In this document: positions 6,645 to 7,845 of the stretch, piece by piece | Layout of the letters: each line of letters opens with the position of its first letter | Position numbering within the stretch: position 1 is the stretch's first letter | Notes under the pieces: generated by a model | The model's input: the letters and a program-made list of their open reading frames with translations, nothing else | What the model was told of the DNA's origin: nothing | Databases searched by the model: none | Assembly: GCA_023389175.1 (NCBI GenBank) | Contig: JAEWEW010000231.1 | Span: forward strand, 1 to 7,845 | From: Pseudomonadota bacterium | GTDB lineage: Bacteria > Pseudomonadota > Gammaproteobacteria > Burkholderiales > Burkholderiaceae_E | Direction: 5' to 3' | DNA: 7,845 nucleotides | Made by a program: the position numbers and the translations under genes

Positions 6645-7845
6645 CCGCGGATCGATCGCTGGCGCACCATCCGGACGACGGGCGGGAGGGCAGTGCCCTG
6701 GTGGTGCTGACCCAGGCGGCCGAGAGCGGCGAGTCGCTTGCCCGCGAGCTGAGCGCCAAGGGGTTCCGGGTCCTGCGCTGGCCGCTGGTGCGGCTCGCGC
6801 CGATGCCGCTGTCGCAGATGCAGCCGGTGCTCGAGCGGCTCGACGACTACGACTGGGTGTTCCTGCCGAGCCCGTCCGCGGTGCGGCTGGTGGCCCGGCA
6901 GATGGCGGAGCTGGGCATCGCCTGGCCCCCACGGGTGCGCGCCGGGCTGGTCGGTCCGTCGAGCGTGGAGGCGTTCCGCGCGTGTTTCGGGGCGGAGCCC
7001 GCGGTGGACGCTCCCGACGGTCCGCCTCACGAAGCAGCCCGACTGGTGGCCGCCGTGGCGCAGCGCGGCCGCGTCGGGCGGGCGCTGGTGCTGAACCGGC
7101 CGGACGGACGCCTGCATTGGCTGAAGGCGCTGGAGGGCGTCTGCGAATCGGTGGAGGTGGTGGCGGCCTACGAGGCCGAGCCGCTGCCGGAGCCGCCGCC
7201 GGCCCCGCTCCTCGCCGCGATCGAGACGGCGCGCGGCGCGGGCAGGACGGTCGCCTGGGTGGCCGGGGCGGCGAGCCAGATCGACCTCCTCGCCGGCTGC
7301 ATGCCGCCGCATCTGGCGACGTGGCTGCGGGAGCAGCCTCTCCATGTGCCGCATCCGGCGCTGCGCGACCACGCCATGGCGCTCGGCTTCCGCCAGGTCG
7401 CCGTCTATGCCGACCGGCGGTCGCTGATGCTGCGGCTACAATATCCCGGCCCGACCGACATCACGTCGCCGGCATCGGTTGCCGACAATAAGGAAGGTCC
7501 ACTCTTGAGTTCGGACGAGCAGAAGGACCCGGTCGATCCGGGTGCCACCCGGAGGAGCGAAGCAAGCACCGCATCGGCCGCGCCAGCGGCATCGTCGGCG
7601 TCGGCGACATCGCCCGCGTCGGCGACGCCGGCGGCCGCGGGCCCGACCGCCGGGGCATCGATGACATCCGCCGCCTCCACCTCGTCGCCTGCCCCGACCA
7701 TCCCTTCTCCCGCCGTGTCACCAGCCGTGCCCTCCGCCGCGTCCGCGCCGTCCGGGGCGGCGCAGGCGGCGTCCAAACCCAGCCCTGCCAGCGATCCCAA
7801 GTCCGGTCCTGCCGCCGATCCGGCGCGGCCACCGTTCTCCAGCCC
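6641..7845 (+). CDS. hemD: Uroporphyrinogen-III synthase, probably fused to HemX (HemDX; 3' end outside window)
   Basis: This enzyme closes and rearranges hydroxymethylbilane to uroporphyrinogen III, directly after the HemC step. It starts at ATG 6641 in an ATGA overlap with hemC. The frame is open for 401 codons to the window edge with no stop. Residues about 18-268 fit the two-lobed HemD fold, although the sequence is divergent, as is normal for this family. They show LVVLTQAAESGESLARELSAKG (20-41), LDDYDWVFLPSPSAVRLV (67-84, usually YDW..F.S.NAV), AGLVGPSSVEAF (101-112), ALVLNRPDGRLHWL (148-161), VEVVAAYEAEP (171-181), VAWVAGAASQIDLLA (204-218), and a final LHVPHPALRDHAMALGFRQVAVY (234-256). 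A normal HemD would stop near residue 260-270. Here a charged linker and an Ala/Pro/Ser-rich stretch follow, consistent with the N-terminus of HemX, and HemD-HemX fusions are known in betaproteobacteria. A missed stop from a sequencing error is the alternative. Confidence 0.88.
   Translation, partial: MTADRSLAHHPDDGREGSALVVLTQAAESGESLARELSAKGFRVLRWPLVRLAPMPLSQMQPVLERLDDYDWVFLPSPSAVRLVARQMAELGIAWPPRVRAGLVGPSSVEAFRACFGAEPAVDAPDGPPHEAARLVAAVAQRGRVGRALVLNRPDGRLHWLKALEGVCESVEVVAAYEAEPLPEPPPAPLLAAIETARGAGRTVAWVAGAASQIDLLAGCMPPHLATWLREQPLHVPHPALRDHAMALGFRQVAVYADRRSLMLRLQYPGPTDITSPASVADNKEGPLLSSDEQKDPVDPGATRRSEASTASAAPAASSASATSPASATPAAAGPTAGASMTSAASTSSPAPTIPSPAVSPAVPSAASAPSGAAQAASKPSPASDPKSGPAADPARPPFSS
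7490..7497 (+). promoter_or_regulatory. Strong internal ribosome binding site at the hemD-hemX junction
   Basis: AAGGAAGG, an excellent Shine-Dalgarno-like sequence, lies 7 bases before the in-frame TTG at 7505-7507. It falls exactly where the HemD fold has ended and the HemX-like linker starts. Few other starts in this window have so good a site. A TACAAT hexamer at 7437-7442 could be a -10 element, but it has no recognisable -35. Confidence 0.5.
7505..7845 (+). other. hemX: HemX-like N-terminal region in the hemD frame (possible separate start at TTG 7505)
   Basis: In the same frame as hemD, codon 289 (TTG) could begin a separate HemX after a well-spaced AAGGAAGG. The first residues are charged (SSDEQKDPVDPGATRRSEA). 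About 90 residues dominated by Ala, Ser, Pro and Thr follow. HemX proteins normally have a short charged or low-complexity cytoplasmic N-terminus, then one transmembrane helix and a long periplasmic coiled-coil domain. Here the window ends before any membrane segment, so the assignment rests on position after hemD and composition. HemX's role is not well defined; 'uroporphyrin-III methyltransferase' labels for it are doubtful. Confidence 0.5.
7561..7845 (+). repeat. Ala/Pro/Ser-rich low-complexity coding stretch
   Basis: About 95 codons are dominated by GCG/GCC, TCG/TCC and CCG/CCC. They contain small degenerate repeats; for example GTCGGCGAC occurs at 7600-7608 and 7618-7626, encoding ASAT-SP-ASAT-P. 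This looks like a disordered linker. It is still open at the window edge. Confidence 0.6.

Noticed and set aside
5427..6932. 501-codon minus-strand open frame over the regulator, hemC and hemD
   Set aside because: Its composition (Arg, Pro, Ala, Gly) is that of an antisense shadow, and it lies fully across genes with clear family motifs on the plus strand.
6496..7491. 331-codon plus-strand open frame overlapping hemC and hemD
   Set aside because: The frame is Gly/Arg/Ala-rich with no family motif. The hemD frame starting at 6641 gives recognisable HemD sequence over the same region.
7405..7832. Minus-strand open frames opposite the end of the window (for example an Ala/Asp/Gly-rich 131-codon one)
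   Set aside because: They mirror the low-complexity Ala/Ser/Pro codons of the HemX-like region and have no ribosome site or homology signal.

Overview
This window is a GC-rich (roughly 70% by eye), densely packed bacterial chromosome segment. The order argH (divergent), then a LytS/AlgZ-type histidine kinase, an AlgR/LytTR-type response regulator, hemC and hemD(X) is the arrangement known around fimS/algZ-algR in Pseudomonas aeruginosa and seen in many beta- and gammaproteobacteria. The high GC, the apparent HemD-HemX fusion frame and the neighbouring TAXI-type TRAP transporter make a betaproteobacterium (Burkholderiales-like) my best guess. That assignment is inference; no rRNA or other lineage marker is present.

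Layout. Positions 1-372 hold the C-terminal end of a TAXI-family TRAP solute-binding protein. Positions 403-2373 encode its fused small-plus-large membrane permease (4TM/12TM fusion), presumably in the same operon. This unit converges on argH (minus strand, 2370-3773), and the two stop codons overlap in a CTAG. Upstream of argH only 12 bases separate its start from the first possible start of the divergent kinase gene. Each gene's promoter must therefore lie in or over the other's 5' end. From 3786 to the window edge everything reads rightward and overlaps: kinase (3786-4937), regulator (4906-5712), hemC (5682-6644) and hemD (6641 onward). Neighbours overlap by 32, 31 and 4 bases, so the block looks like a translationally coupled operon.

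Function. The TRAP unit imports an unknown organic solute. ArgH makes the last step of arginine synthesis. The kinase/regulator pair is an AlgZ/AlgR-like two-component system. HemC and HemD perform consecutive steps of tetrapyrrole synthesis (porphobilinogen to hydroxymethylbilane to uroporphyrinogen III). The hemD frame does not stop: it continues through an Ala/Pro/Ser-rich stretch to the window edge. This is what the N-terminus of HemX looks like before its membrane segment, so the gene is probably hemDX. A well-placed ribosome site and TTG codon at the junction suggest a free HemX might also be made.

I found no RNA gene, mobile element, CRISPR array or prophage. No stretch above about 30 bases lacks a coding call. 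This is mainly a conserved housekeeping/regulatory neighbourhood and not a new system. The points worth a second look are the hemD-hemX junction, the crowded argH/kinase divergent start region, the unusual hemC start, and some sequence oddities in the kinase and regulator.
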